Shown here: positions 11,702 through 25,728 of the stretch, piece after piece | How the letters are laid out: each line of letters starts with the position of its first letter | Numbering within the stretch: position 1 is the first letter of the stretch | Assembly (NCBI GenBank): GCA_943704495.1 | Contig: CALSCR010004104.1 | Span: forward strand, 1 to 49,013 | Reading direction: 5' to 3' | Source of the DNA: Pigoraptor chileana | Lineage: Eukaryota; Opisthokonta; Filasterea | Length of the DNA: 49,013 nt | Notes under the pieces: generated by a model | Database searches by the model: none | Told to the model about the DNA's origin: nothing | What the model saw: the letters and a program-made list of their open reading frames with translations, nothing else | Made by a program: the position numbers and the translations under genes

Positions 11702-13995
11702 TCACCGCTCGATGTTCGCTTTGAGAATTTCAGCAATGCAGTACTCGTTTTCCTGCCCAATCTCAGTCAGTCGCACATCCATTCGCCGTATGCGCCGGTT
11801 GCCCGACGCCCCGTCCTGAACAAGCTTGCCTCCGTCGGCCCCAAACTTGTTCGACGTGAGATCCAGCTCTTCCAGGGACGTGTTGTGTCGCAACACGTTC
11901 CCGAGCGCCGTTGCCGTCTCCAGACCAAGCGAATTGCTGCCAATATTGAGCGATTTCAGAGTAACATTGCGCATAAGGCCGTCGAGCAACGCGCGGCCGC
12001 CGGCATCACCCAGGCGGTTGAGACGGAGGTTGAGGGACACGAGCGTGCTGTTGAACTCGAGGGATCGGCCGATGCTGTTGCCCCCGGACCGCTGTATCTG
12101 GTTGTCGCACAGGTCAAGCGTCGACAGCTTGCTGTGGCCCTTCAGTAGCTTCGCCACGGCACGCGCGCCACTATCCCCAATCTTGTTATGCGACAGATCT
12201 GCGAGTTGGGTTGGAAAATTTCCCCATGCTTAGCCTCAGTTCAATCAATTACAGTCCAGAGGAATGACGTGACAATCCAGTGGAAGTGGTGTGATGGTCA
12301 AAGTATGGAGTGAATGCCAATAGTTGAATGGTAAATACAAAAAAATGAACGGCGGAGTTGCAATTTGATGAAACGGTGAGTGGTCTGAGTGGCGGACAGA
12401 GCGGAAGGGGCAGTGTGGCATTCGACTGACGGGCACGTGAGGTCGCGGCATGCACTTACCGAGAACACTGAGCGCGGGATGGTCAAGCAGGTGGCTGATG
12501 AGTATTCTCGCACGCGAGTCGTCGATGGAGCTCCGGTACAGCCGCAATGTTGTCAGTGCCGACGCCTTCGCCTTGAACGTGCGCGCAAGCACCTGGCAAT
12601 CCCGGATGGTCATCCCAAACAGCGACCAGTCAAAGTTCATTCCGCAGTGTCGCACGCCGTACGTTAGATTGAGTTCGCGCAGCTGCGGGAGTGCCTCGAT
12701 TGCCACAGAGAGGTTCACGTGATCCTGCTGCGGACCGCGCCCGTCGGCGTCACCGTCAGAATCGTTGTCGTCTTCGTTCTCGCTAATCTCCGCACCGACA
12801 CTCGCAATGGAGAGGGAAGATGTTGCCACAGTGACCCCTCCGCCGCCCGCCGCAGCGCCTCGGCCTCCCTGCGACGGCACCTGCAGCCCCCCAGACCCCG
12901 CGGTCTGTCCACTGCCTCCGCGGCCCCCGCCGGCAGCCCCAACGCCCTTCGATGACGAAGCTGCTCCCTGCTGCTGCTGTGCGGCGGGCGATCCCTGAGT
13001 GGCATGTGCGTGGTGCGCTTGCGCAGAGCGGGCCCCGAAATCCTTGCCATCCTTTTCTTTGGCCGGCGGAAGGAGCTGCTTGATGTCCAGCCGCGACACA
13101 AAGTTTGCAGACAGCCGTAGTAGCCTCGCAAGATCATTTGAATCAAGGCGGTTGGGCACTATCTTTTCAATGTATTCTTCGAGATTCCGCTCGAAAAAGG
13201 CCTGCTTCCACGAATTGCCATGTGGCGACACGTCGTTGATCTTCCAACGCGCCGCGCAGCACCGCTTCCAGTAGCCCTCATGAGCTATCAGCGGCGCTGT
13301 TGTTGCGAGAGGGATGTCTGTGCTCAGCTGCTCAAGCACTTTCGTGCGGTATTTCGGTGGAAGCTCGGCAAGGAGTGGATTTTCTGACGCACAAAGAAAG
13401 AAACAAAATACAAGTTCAGTATAAGCGATGCAGAAGCATATTAAACTATTGAATGGTCTTGTTAGCCCGTCCAGCAGCAAGGAGACAGGAGTGATCACCC
13501 ACTTGTAAAATTGGCCACAATGTGCGAGACGCAAAGGTCGACCAGGCGCGGCACAAGCGCGATGTTCCACTCGGGGTCTTCCGCAATGACGCGCCGCATG
13601 CGCCGAGGGTCGGTCACTGCCGGTCGCGTGTCGGGCACCGGGATGGCTGCTGGAATGGCAACGCTTGAGCGCTGCGGAGACACAAGCCGGATGCATAAGT
13701 TGGTTAGACGCATATTCGGTTGAAACAAGTGCACAGCACCAGGAAACAGTATTTACGATCCCGCCAGACAACCCACCCGACGGGCCGCAGTGTGCCCTTC
13801 TGAGCGCCCCACATCACCCCCGAGCGATGACGACTCCTCCATGGTCGGATGGACAACATCCGCAGCCTCCCCGCGCACATGGTCCTCCGCAATGTGAGAC
13901 TCGTCAGGGGCGAATGCTGGACCAGACTGCACAGCAAGGTTTGCGTTGGAGGTGCGTGTGGAGGCAGGCCGTGATTTTCCCGTCTCCTCACCCAT
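11702..13995 (-). CDS. DRC5: Dynein regulatory complex subunit 5 (TCTE1/DRC5), leucine-rich repeat protein
   Basis: Four exons (13757-13995, 13503-13663, 12460-13383, 11702-12198) join in phase to 606 residues; the human protein has about 500. The family head domain is clear from about residue 100 (DPRRMRRVIAEDPEW, then NPLLAELPPKYR, then GYWKRCCAARW and SWKQAFFERNLEEYIE). Leucine-rich repeats follow (LRELNLTYG, LTTLRLYRSS, LDLSHNKIGDSGARAV, LNLRLNRLGDAGGRAL) to the C-terminus. DRC5 sits in the nexin-dynein regulatory complex between axonemal doublets and is needed for normal flagellar beating, so the organism very likely makes motile flagella. Residues about 250-345 are a Gly/Ala/Gln/Ser-rich insertion with an acidic end, not part of the usual fold. 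It converges on AMDHD1 with a 252-bp spacer. Confidence 0.93.
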
Positions 13996-14845
13996 GATGG
14001 CAGTCGATAATGAGTATGGTGCGGCTGTTTAAGGGGGGGGATGCGTTGTTCGGCCAGCCAGAGGCGACTCGTGTGTCAGTGGCAAAAACGCAATGGAGCG
14101 CCGTAAGTCAACAGAATGCCAAAAAAAACGCTATAAGGTAACGCGGGTTCACATGAAAGATACTCAATATCTTCTTTATGTTTCCGTGTGAGATGCATTA
14201 CCTTGCGATTAATTACATTTGCATCTTCAAACAAGAGTAGCTGGCTGAGTTGGTTGCCAGGAAACGCCTGACTGACTTGCTTTCATCGGCTTATTAATCT
14301 GGTTGAAATTCCATTTTCGTCAGTAAATTTTTCTCAAATTCAAATTAATTGCCCCACCGCCGAGAACAGTGCCAGCACTGGCAAGAATGTTACTCAGTTG
14401 TTACTCCCGCGTCTACATTTAGGGAGCCCTTCGACGACTTTTTTTCGTGCCTCTGTATGAAAAATTTCTAAGCACCCTGCGGTCTCTTGAGATTGAGCGG
14501 TGATTCACAGCAACTCTTGTCGGCGTCAATCAGCCCGTGACTGATGATGCCCTCAGAAATCGTCCCCGGCCACCCCCGCTCGGCAGTACTCCGCATCCGC
14601 TGACGCAACGCATCACATGTCCGGCGGTTGGATCTCACTTGTTCAGCCGTTGGCAGCCGCGCCCAATGAACTGGCCGGTCTTCATCGGCGCGTGCAGACA
14701 ACTCCGTGCACAATTCCGGCCTTACTGACAATTTGGTCGCACGAAATATTTCCGAGGGTTCGGAACAAACTGGAATGCAAGAAATTGTTGTCTGACGCCG
14801 GCTATTTGAAAACACAATCCAACACTGATTCTTACGAATAGAAGA
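13996..14845. promoter_or_regulatory. Divergent promoter region of DRC5 and the TKL kinase gene
   Basis: This 850-bp intergenic gap holds no gene. The right part is AT-richer than the flanking genes. It contains a G-run near 14032-14040 and an RFX X-box-like site at 14253-14265. No CACGTG was noticed here. Confidence 0.5.
14253..14265 (+). promoter_or_regulatory. RFX X-box-like site
   Basis: GTTGCCAGGAAAC matches the RFX X-box (GTNRCC, 0-3 nt, RGYAAC) at all but one consensus position. It lies about 260 bp upstream of DRC5. RFX factors drive ciliary genes in animals, so the placement beside a flagellar gene is suggestive. The site is also about 580 bp upstream of the divergent kinase gene. 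One site in 49 kb could be chance. Confidence 0.4.
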
Positions 14846-16039
14846 ATGACATCATTGGCGGACGAACTAGTGGCTGCCGAGGCGCATCTCATCCGGTTGC
14901 TTGTGGGCTGTGAGGGTGGGCCTCCCCATCGTCAGGCCGTTGTCGAATTTGACGCTCTGTCGAAGCAGAGACGACTATCTGGATGCCAAGACATCGTCGC
15001 TGTGTCAAAACATTCATCACAATCCGATAGCCGCAGTCAAAACCGAGATTGGGAGATTCCTCGGAGCGAGATAGAGCTTTCACCCGGCAGAAATGTACTA
15101 GGGGAGGGTGGATTCGGCGCGGTAACCGTCGGCGTGTGGCGTGGGCGTGCGGTCGCGGTTAAAGAAATGCGCACGCCATACAAATCGGCTGCAGACCTAG
15201 CAGACTTCGTCTCGGAGGTGTCGGTACTGCGTGGACTTTCCCATCCGAACATTGTTCGTATGCACGGCGCGTGCGTTCACCCACCACATGTCTTGGTTGT
15301 TTTAGAACTGATGCACGGCGGTACTCTCTTCCATGCTCTGCGAAGTAAGCAGCTAGGAATGCGATCGCAGCAGCGACTGGAGATTGCGCGAGACATTGCA
15401 GCTGGCATGGCCTATCTGCATGGCCTCAACCCGCCTATTCTTCACAGAGATCTCAAGTCACTCAACATCCTGCTTTCGAGCGGCGGCAGCGTATCAGCTA
15501 GGGTGTCGGACTTCGGATTATCTTGCGTTGGGAGGGAGGCGTTGTGTGCTGGCGGAACGGTCAACTGGATGAGCCCCGAGGCTCTACGGGGCGAAATCTT
15601 CACCCAGAAAAGCGATGTCTACAGGTATGGCGGGAACAGTGCTTCGCCTTTTATTGCTTGCTAAATTGTTGCTGCTTAAGTTTTATTATTTGCCATTTAT
15701 TTTTTTGCCAACTACCCATTTCGTTTCTCTTGCCCTCGCAGTTACTCCATGGTTCTATTTGAAATTTTCTCCGGCGAAGTTCCGTTTTCCACAATGCGCT
15801 CGGAGGATATCGTAGGCAATGTGTCATCGCGTCGTATGCGACCGGATATTCCACGCATGCCACCCACGGCCCGAAGTTTGATGATCAAATCATGGCATCA
15901 GGAACCCCTTCTCCGACCGTCGTTTGTTGAAATTCTTGGTCGACTTGAAGTTGTGCTGGCTGGTGATATCCACTCGAGAACACAGGCTGCACTTCTTCCG
16001 AAGCGTAAAACAACTGTATTCGAAAAACGAAGAAACTGA
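14846..16039 (+). CDS. TKL-type protein kinase
   Basis: Two exons (14846-15624, 15742-16039) give 358 residues. After about 70 residues of leader comes a complete kinase domain: glycine loop GEGGFG at 86-91, the AVAVKE lysine at about 106, HRDLKSLNIL at 200-209, SDFGLS at about 221-226, WMSPEA in place of APE, and SDVYSYSMVLFEIFSG at the exon junction. HRDLKSLN and GACVHPP are typical of tyrosine-kinase-like kinases, which phosphorylate Ser/Thr. All catalytic residues are present, so it should be active. The substrate is unknown. No signal peptide or membrane helix was seen, so it is probably cytosolic. The single intron has no dinucleotide run and the flanks are AT-richer than neighbouring genes. 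Confidence 0.9.
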
Positions 16040-16352
16040 AAATCATTATGTAATTTCGACTGTATTTAGTAACTAAATCTTATCCTATCGTATTTTTTGC
16101 CGCACAGCACATCATTTAATTTAGATTTGGTGGAGGAATATTTATCATTTCACATTCGTACCCACACATAACTTCCTGAAATAATTTTTGATATTATTGT
16201 TTCCCTATTATTATCACATGGATGTCCTCTTTTAAACGCCATATCAAATTCTGCCCCGGTGTGCATTGCCGGTATCGCCGCTTGCAACTATTCCTCTATT
16301 GGCACATGCACGTTCACGAATGAAATAAAAAATCATTGTCAATGCCGATTTA
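16040..16352. other. AT-rich convergent spacer between kinase and TMF1
   Basis: No gene is seen. The spacer is markedly AT-rich compared with the rest of the window. An AATAAA on the plus strand at 16324-16329 could serve the kinase transcript, about 285 bp past its stop and only 24 bp short of the TMF1 stop, so the two mRNAs may overlap at their 3' ends. Confidence 0.5.
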
Positions 16353-19300
16353 TCAATGGCTTACCGAGCCGATCTGGGATACCAAATCCTCAATCTGAGC
16401 GCGATACATGGTTTTTACATCATGTAAATCTAACGTTAACTCGCTTATCCGCTCTTCTGCCTCGCCGTACATCTGCAAGATCGCATTATAACGGTCTTCG
16501 AGTTGAACGTGTTCCTCCCGCAAGGATACTACGTCACCGACCAAGGTTTTGAAGGACTCGTTTTCCGCCGCAAGAGCGACGACCTCGTTCGCAAGTGTAG
16601 CCCTTCCAGACTCAAGCTCGCCCAGACGTGATTGAAGAGCTAGTATTTCGCCGTCGCGCTGCCTCAGCATAGTTTGATATCGTTCCATAAGGATAGCACT
16701 CGATCCTTCGGGTCCGCCCGACACTGCGCGTCCCCTGCCGCGTTCTTTGGTGTCGCCTGCTATACCAAGACTTTCCTGCAAAATCTCCTCCTGGGAAAGC
16801 AGTCGCGAATGGGCGGCTTCTTTCATCACACCATTGGAAGTAGTCTCTCCACGATCAGACGGTATAGAAGCCACGGCAGTCCGCAAACGTTCGACCTCCG
16901 ATTTGAGAAGGTTCACTCGACGCTTTTCGTTCTCATGCTCATCCCTTTCACACAGACAGAAGAAGAAAGAGAAAATTTTCCATCAAAATTATATAAGATC
17001 AGCGGCAAATGAGGACAAACGAACGAACGAAGGAGCGTAACAGCAACAGTTACATCAATATTGAGAGAAACACACCGTTCCTCCGACAAGCGAATCTCGA
17101 GGGCGGCAATTTCCCGCCTCATTTCCTCCTGTGTGCGCGCATGCGCTGTTCGCATAGCGTCGCCTCGCGCAATCTCACGCAGCGCGCCCTCCTTGGCAGC
17201 ATCTGCCGCCTGACGCATTGCCGAGAGCTCGGCCACAAGTGCAACCTTCTCGGTCCGTTCTGCGCCGAGGGCAGCCTCGACGGCCGACAGCCGCGCGGAG
17301 GCATCCATCGCTCGCTCCACTGCCGAGCGCTCCTTCTCCGCAGCCGACGCCGCCACGTGTTGTGCTGCAATGAAGGTGCGGCCAGGAAGAGAGACACGGA
17401 AATTGTTTGCAATGAGCACTCGATAGCATAAGACATAATATTATGCACCACTCAAGTGGACACAGCCAGCACAAAGGCCACAAACCTTCGTCGAGGCGAG
17501 CAGAAAGGGCCGATTCCATCCGTTCCCATGCTGACTGCTGATCGGCGTGCGCTTGGCGGAGGCTTTCCATCTGACGCAGCAGCGGCCGCGTTGCGAGGGA
17601 CACATTTGAGGCGAGCTCGTCGTTGCGGGATTCGGCGTGTGCCAGGCGCTCGCGGAGGTCGGCTATTTCCGCACGCAGCATCTCCTCTCGCCGCGCCGCC
17701 TGCGCATCTGCGCGCGATACTGACTCGCGGAGACCGTGGATCTGGGCGACGAGAGCCTCGCACTCACGGGCGTGGTCGCTCCGCGTGCGCTCGAGCACGG
17801 CCGACATTTCCTCGCGGGCGGTGAGTCCGGCGGCCAGCGCAGCGCCTTGAACGGCCGATTCGGTGCTGTCTGTGCGCCGCCGCAGCTCAACCAGCTCGTG
17901 CTCGGCGGCCTCCACGGCGGCGCGGGCGGTGACCAGCGCGGCCTGCATGGAGTCTTTCTCCTTGCGCAGCAGTGTCACCTCCTTTGCCAACGATTCGGAT
18001 TTGTCCGACAGGGTCTTCAGGGATTCTGAGGATGGCAAATAAACGAGGACGGCAGAGCAAGCACAAAGACACGACGTGCACCGATGTCAGAGAGCGGGCT
18101 CATTCAACAGAAAATTGTACTGCCCGTACAAAGCACCAATTCCCGAGCAAAAATAGGGCATATAAAACGACGCACCCAGAGACTTCTTGTCACGCGCGTC
18201 CTTCTCCTTGACCTCTGCTCTAAGTTTTTCGCAGCGCTCGTCACTTTCTGTGGCGCGAGTGCGCAGCGATACAAGTTCCTCTTCTGCCTCGTTGTTTTTG
18301 GCCTTGAGCTTCTTCAGTGCATTTGCATAGCCGAGTTCTTTTCGTGACAGCTTTTCACCTGATAGGCAACATACATATGTACATGGGCATGACTCAATCT
18401 CACGCACTCTTCAATGTCAGACCCCCNNNNNNNNNNCCCCCCCCCCTCTCCAACACACGCGTACAGAGTCTCGGCAGACCCGCAATAAAGAAACAAAGCA
18501 CCCACCCTCTGCCATGAGCTGTGCGATGGTGGCGTCTCTCTCCGACAGCTGCTCGTTTGCGCGCCGTGCCTGCTCCGCCCACTCGGCGGTCATGCGCTCG
18601 CCATCTGCCCGCAGCGCATCACGCTCACGCACCGCCGACTGAAGCCGCTGCTCAGCCGACAGCAGACGCGCGGTCAGCTCCTTCAATGCGCGCACGTGAT
18701 CACCGTTCCTGTCGCCGGCCTCATCGGCCTTTTCGACAAGACTGCAATTTGAGTGAAATTTTATGAGTGGGCTCTCCTTCTTCATCCCTTCTTCATCCAC
18801 ACTTCAAAAGACGCAGTGCAGCAGCAAGGCTTGAAAAAAAGCATATAGCACAAACGCCGTGCGTGTTGACTGGTCGTGCAAGCGACAACAAGAAGAGCAA
18901 AAACACTAGCAAAAGAAGAGTTAGAGTGACAGACGCCAGGCACGAACAAACGCACCCCTTCAGAACGGCATTGCTCTCCACAAGCGACATGTTCTCCTTG
19001 CTGAGTTCCAGCAGGCGGCGCTCTCGCTCAGCCACCACGTGACGCAGACGCGCCAGTTCAGCCGCTTCCTGCGCGTGGCTATCGTTCTGTGCATTTTCAC
19101 CCTCCCCCAGATGCACATCCGCCGTCACGTGCGCTGTGGCAAGTTGCGGCGACGGGCAGCTGGCGGCGGACTCTGTGCAATCCGGGGCAGCATGATTGCC
19201 CGCACGTGACAACGACATAGCGGCAGCCGACAGCGCCTCTGGCGTGTCCACTGACGAGGGACGCTCGTTTGCATCCGGGGCATCCGTGTCGTTGCGTGAA

Positions 19301-20835
19301 GGCGAATCAGTGGGCAGGCCAGCGGCGGCTGTCACGGGGACCGACGGGTGGTCGGCCACGGTGCTCGGCGTGTTCAGTGTACACGGCGTCGCAGGAAGGC
19401 ATTCCAACGGAGGAACCGATGGGTGCGCGTTGGTCGTCGCCAGCAACTGCACACCGCCAGTGCCGTCCGTGCCGTCAAGCGCATCGTGCCACCCCTCCAC
19501 ATCGTCCTCACGTGACACGTCCACAGCAGCAGCAGTGAGTAGCCCACCCGCTACGTCGCCGAAAGAGTGCGCTTCCACCGAGTGTGCTGCTCCAACAGCG
19601 CCGGATTCGGCCGATCCAGCAGGCATATCGGAGGCCATGAGCGAGACGGCTGCAGTCACGCGACGACCATCACCCGCATGCACGCGCGGTTGTGACGCAG
19701 CTTCACCGTCACCAGGTGTCACAAACGCACCGCCACCAACTCCCGCCAACTCGCCAGAAGCACCACGTGACAGATACCGCATGCCCACGCTCTTGTCGTC
19801 ACCGAGATTGCCGCCAGGGATGGCGCTCGCAACCTCACCCGCCGCCCCGGCAGCACGTGATGCGGCAGGGGAGCGCATGCCTGTCGGGGACGCACCCGCA
19901 GACGAGTGCGCGGACGCCGGCGCCGCAGGGCCACCGCCACCCCCGGATGTCGGGGATGAATCCACACTGCCCGTCTGGGACCCCGGCCGCCGCAGTTGTT
20001 TGTGCCGCTTGGACGATGCCGGCGGCGCACCGGTCTCAGTGGAGGTCGGCGCGCAGGTGTCAAGAGCAGCAGCCGTAGCCACTGTACCTGCGCCGGATTC
20101 GTCAGGGGTGCGTTTATTTTGTTCATTGCGTGCGGCATTCTCGCTGGTCTGCGTATCCGACAACGCCACGAAGGCGCTGAAGAAAGCGTACGTGTCCTGC
20201 CGTCCCCCGGATGCAGCTGCTGGCACTACCGCGGACGCCCCGCGCAAATGACCTTGACCAAGCGCTTCCAATGACGATCCAACGGTGGATGCAGAATGCG
20301 ACGGTAGTCGAAGTGCCTGTGGCTCTGTTGGTGGATGGATTGGCGTCGCGTCCCCGTCGTCGACAGCGCCCAAATGGCCCGTGTCACGTGGACCAGCCGC
20401 AGTTAGTGCCGGTGTCAAGGTTCCACCTGGCGTCTGCTGTGTCTGAGTCTGAGTCTCAGTTTGCATCTGCATCTGCATTTGCATCTGCGCGCCACCAGCC
20501 ACCGCAGCTGATGATGGCGGCCGGTATGGCTCGTACGCGCCCCTCTGTGGCACTGCCATGGGCCATGCGGACGACGGTGCGAGGATACCCAGCGTACCAC
20601 CGGCGCCCGCGTCTCCCGCGAGCCCACCAGAGGCCCCGCCGTATGCGCCATACGCACCCAGTGTACCGGGGGTCCCAAGGGTTGCGCTGATCCCAGACGC
20701 CCCAATGGCCCCAGAGGCCCCGCCGTGGCCGAGTTCGCCGGCAGGAATGTCCAGCGCGCGGTCAATGGTCTTCTGCGCCTGGGTGATGGCCGTCTTGGCC
20801 AGCGTCGCCAGCTGCGCAGACGAGAACCAACTCAT
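16353..20835 (-). CDS. TMF1: TMF1-like Golgi coiled-coil tether
   Basis: Six exons (18956-20835, 18506-18741, 18176-18358, 17486-18025, 17076-17364, 16353-16944) join in phase to 1239 residues; human TMF1 has 1093. The family N-terminus MSWFSSAQLATLAKTAITQA, followed by IDRALDI, is clear. Residues about 35-565 are low complexity, rich in Gly, Ala, Ser, Thr and Pro, with an alternating Gln-Met then Gln-Thr stretch. From about 570 to the end it is almost unbroken coiled coil (LARLRHVVAERERRLLELSK onward), ending in the conserved TMF C-terminal region with ERYQTMLRQRDGEILALQ. TMF1/golgin-160-type proteins sit on Golgi membranes through the C-terminal Rab6-binding region and tether vesicles. The intron at 18359-18505 contains a 10-base assembly gap. 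Confidence 0.9.
18427..18436. other. Assembly gap (10 N) flanked by C runs
   Basis: Ten N lie between a CCCCC run and a run of ten C on the plus strand, inside a TMF1 intron. The gap likely marks a homopolymer that failed in sequencing. It does not touch an exon. Confidence 0.98.
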
Positions 20836-23098
<2,263 letters not shown>

Positions 23099-23229
23099 GT
23101 GCCGACCCTTGCGCGCCTACTGTCGTCACGTGACACTCCTAGTTTAGAGCCCTGTGTCTGGCCCGTTGTGGCTTCATATGCAAGCGTTCGGGGGTAATGT
23201 ACATTGTGCGGGTGCAAGTTACAGCGTAC

Positions 23230-25685
23230 TCAGAACGTGCGTCGGCGGGTTGTCTCTGCGCCCCCCGCGGCCACGTCACCCTGCCCCTGTGCCTGCGCAC
23301 CGGCCAATGCCGCCTCCTTGATTGCGGCCGCGTCGACAGTGAACTTGATTGCATCCACGGCGGCGCGCGTGCGCAGATAGTACATACCCGTCTTGAGTCC
23401 CCTTTTCCACCCGTAAAAGTGCATCGAGGAGAGCTTGGCGTACGTTGCGTCCGATACGTGGAGGTTGAGTGACTGGGACTGGTCGACAAACGCGCCGCGG
23501 TCGGCCGCAAGGTCGATGATCCTGCGCTGCGACAGCTCCCACACGGTCTTGTACAGCGCCTTGAGGTCGGCGGGTATTTCGGGGATGCCCTGGATGGACC
23601 CGTTGGCTGCGATGATCTTGTTCTTCATGGCGTCCGTCCACAGCCCGCGCCGCGTGAGGTCAAGCAGGAGGTGCTGGTTCACAATCTGAAATTCACCAGA
23701 GAGAACCCTGCGCATGCCCCACGCCAACACAACACAAATACACCAGACGCATTGAGAACAGGGCAGCAACAACCGTGCATTGCGCATTTTGGTACTCTGA
23801 AATAGGCCAAACTCAGCATTTCTAATGCGTGCCTACATGTGCCCACAATCGACTGACAAACAGCCACACGAACCTCCGCGTGTAAATGTTGCTCGTGTAT
23901 GGCTCGATTGACTCGTTGTTGCCCAGAATCTGCGCGGTGGATGCGGTGGGCATCGGGGCGACGAGGAGGCTGTTGCGCACGCCGCACTCTGCAATCCGCG
24001 CGCGGAGCGTGGCCCAGTCCCACCTGTCCGACGCCGCAACACCCCACATGTCGTGTTGGAGAATGCCCTGTTATGGTATAACCGGAATGAAAGGCTGAGT
24101 GAGTTGATGCTCAGAAAAAATGAGAAACACATTTACAAACAATGACTCGCGCATCGGCACGCACGCACCTTGGACACGGGCGATCCTTCGTACGAGTCGT
24201 ATGCGCCGTCCAACCGTGCAAGTTCGTTTGACGACGTCAGCGCGGCAAAGTAAATGGTCTCAAATATGTCCCGGTTGAGCTTCTGTGCGGCGTCAGAGTC
24301 GAACGGCAGCCGCATGAGAATGAAGGCGTCCGCCAGCCCTTGCACGCCGAGTCCAATGGGCCGGTGCCTGCAGCGCGTGCGTGCGAGTGGGTGGGTAAGT
24401 ATGTCATTTGTGCTCGGTTCATTGGAGGTAAAGTCGGATGGAATTGATGCACACTCCCTTGTGATGTTTGGTGCGGCTCAGTAAGCGCTGTGTAAGTTGC
24501 ACGAACACACCACCGCAGATTCACGTGACCAGCCCACCTAAAGTTCGATTTTCGCGCCTGCGGGACAGGGTAGTGGTTGATGTCGATGATGCGGTTGAGG
24601 TTCCTGGTGACGACCCTGGTGACGTCAAACAGTTTCTGGTGGTCGAATTCGCCGTTCTCACGCACGAACTTTGGCAGAGCAATCGAGGCGAGGTTGCACA
24701 CGGCCACCTGCAGTGCGCGGAGGTCGCATGGGGTGCATTTGCGCGGTGTGAGCCGTAATGCAGCCGACACTCCATCCGTCAGCATGCAACAGCACAGACA
24801 GTCACGAGGTGCACAACCGCACCTCACACCTCACACTCCACAAGCACAACGAGCACTGGCATGTGCACTGCAGGCGACAGAGACATACCTCGTCGGGGCT
24901 CGTGTATTCAATGATCTCGGTGCACAAATTGGAGCACTTGATCGTGCCGAGGTTCTTCTGATTCGACTTGTCGTTGCAGGCGTCCTTGTACAACAAGTAA
25001 GGTGTCCCCGTCTGCGCATGGCCAGACACGTACATGCGGTCAGCACAACGCCTAACAAACCACGTGCGATAATACCGATAGTTCCCTTTCTGCCCGTTAT
25101 ACCGCTGTTTGTTGCAGAGGCCATGCACGACAAAGAACCTGAACAGAACCCAGTTGCACATCCTGGCGATCTAGCCCCACTTTCACTCGCTAGGCATACA
25201 AAACGCGCGCAATCACATGCCCGAGATCAAGGCACACGCCACACTTGCCGACAAGCATCCACAGACGACCACATCGCCCACCTCCATCTGCGCCTCCACA
25301 ATGGCATGCCACAGCTTCTGCGCAGGAACGGTCTTTCGCGCGCGACCCTCGGCCTCGTAACGAAGGTACAGGGCGTCGAATGCGGCCCCAAAACAGTCGC
25401 TCAATCCGGGGCACTCGTGCGGGCAGAACATGGACCACTCGCCATTCGTCTCGACGCGGCGCATGAACATGTCGGGCACCCATAGCGCAAGAAATAGATC
25501 CTGTTGCGTGTATGTGTGTGTGCGTGTGTGTTGGCGTTCGTCGTGTCAGCTTTAGGCCTTTGATATAAACAATCCTCGCCGAATGCAAGCGGGCAAGAGT
25601 GAAGGCGCACAGGGAAATGGTCACTGGCCAACAGTGCGGCGAGTGCGCGTCAGTGGCGCTTGTTGGGTCTCTGAAAAGTGATTGC

Positions 25686-25728
<43 letters not shown>

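Noticed and set aside
19196-20251. 351-codon open frame on the plus strand
   Set aside because: It is the antisense of the low-complexity TMF1 exon; Pro/Ala/Ser-rich composition follows from the TMF1 codons and no family is recognised.
24577-25485. 302-codon plus-strand frame opposite RRM1
   Set aside because: It crosses several RRM1 exons and introns antisense; RRM1 homology decides the strand.
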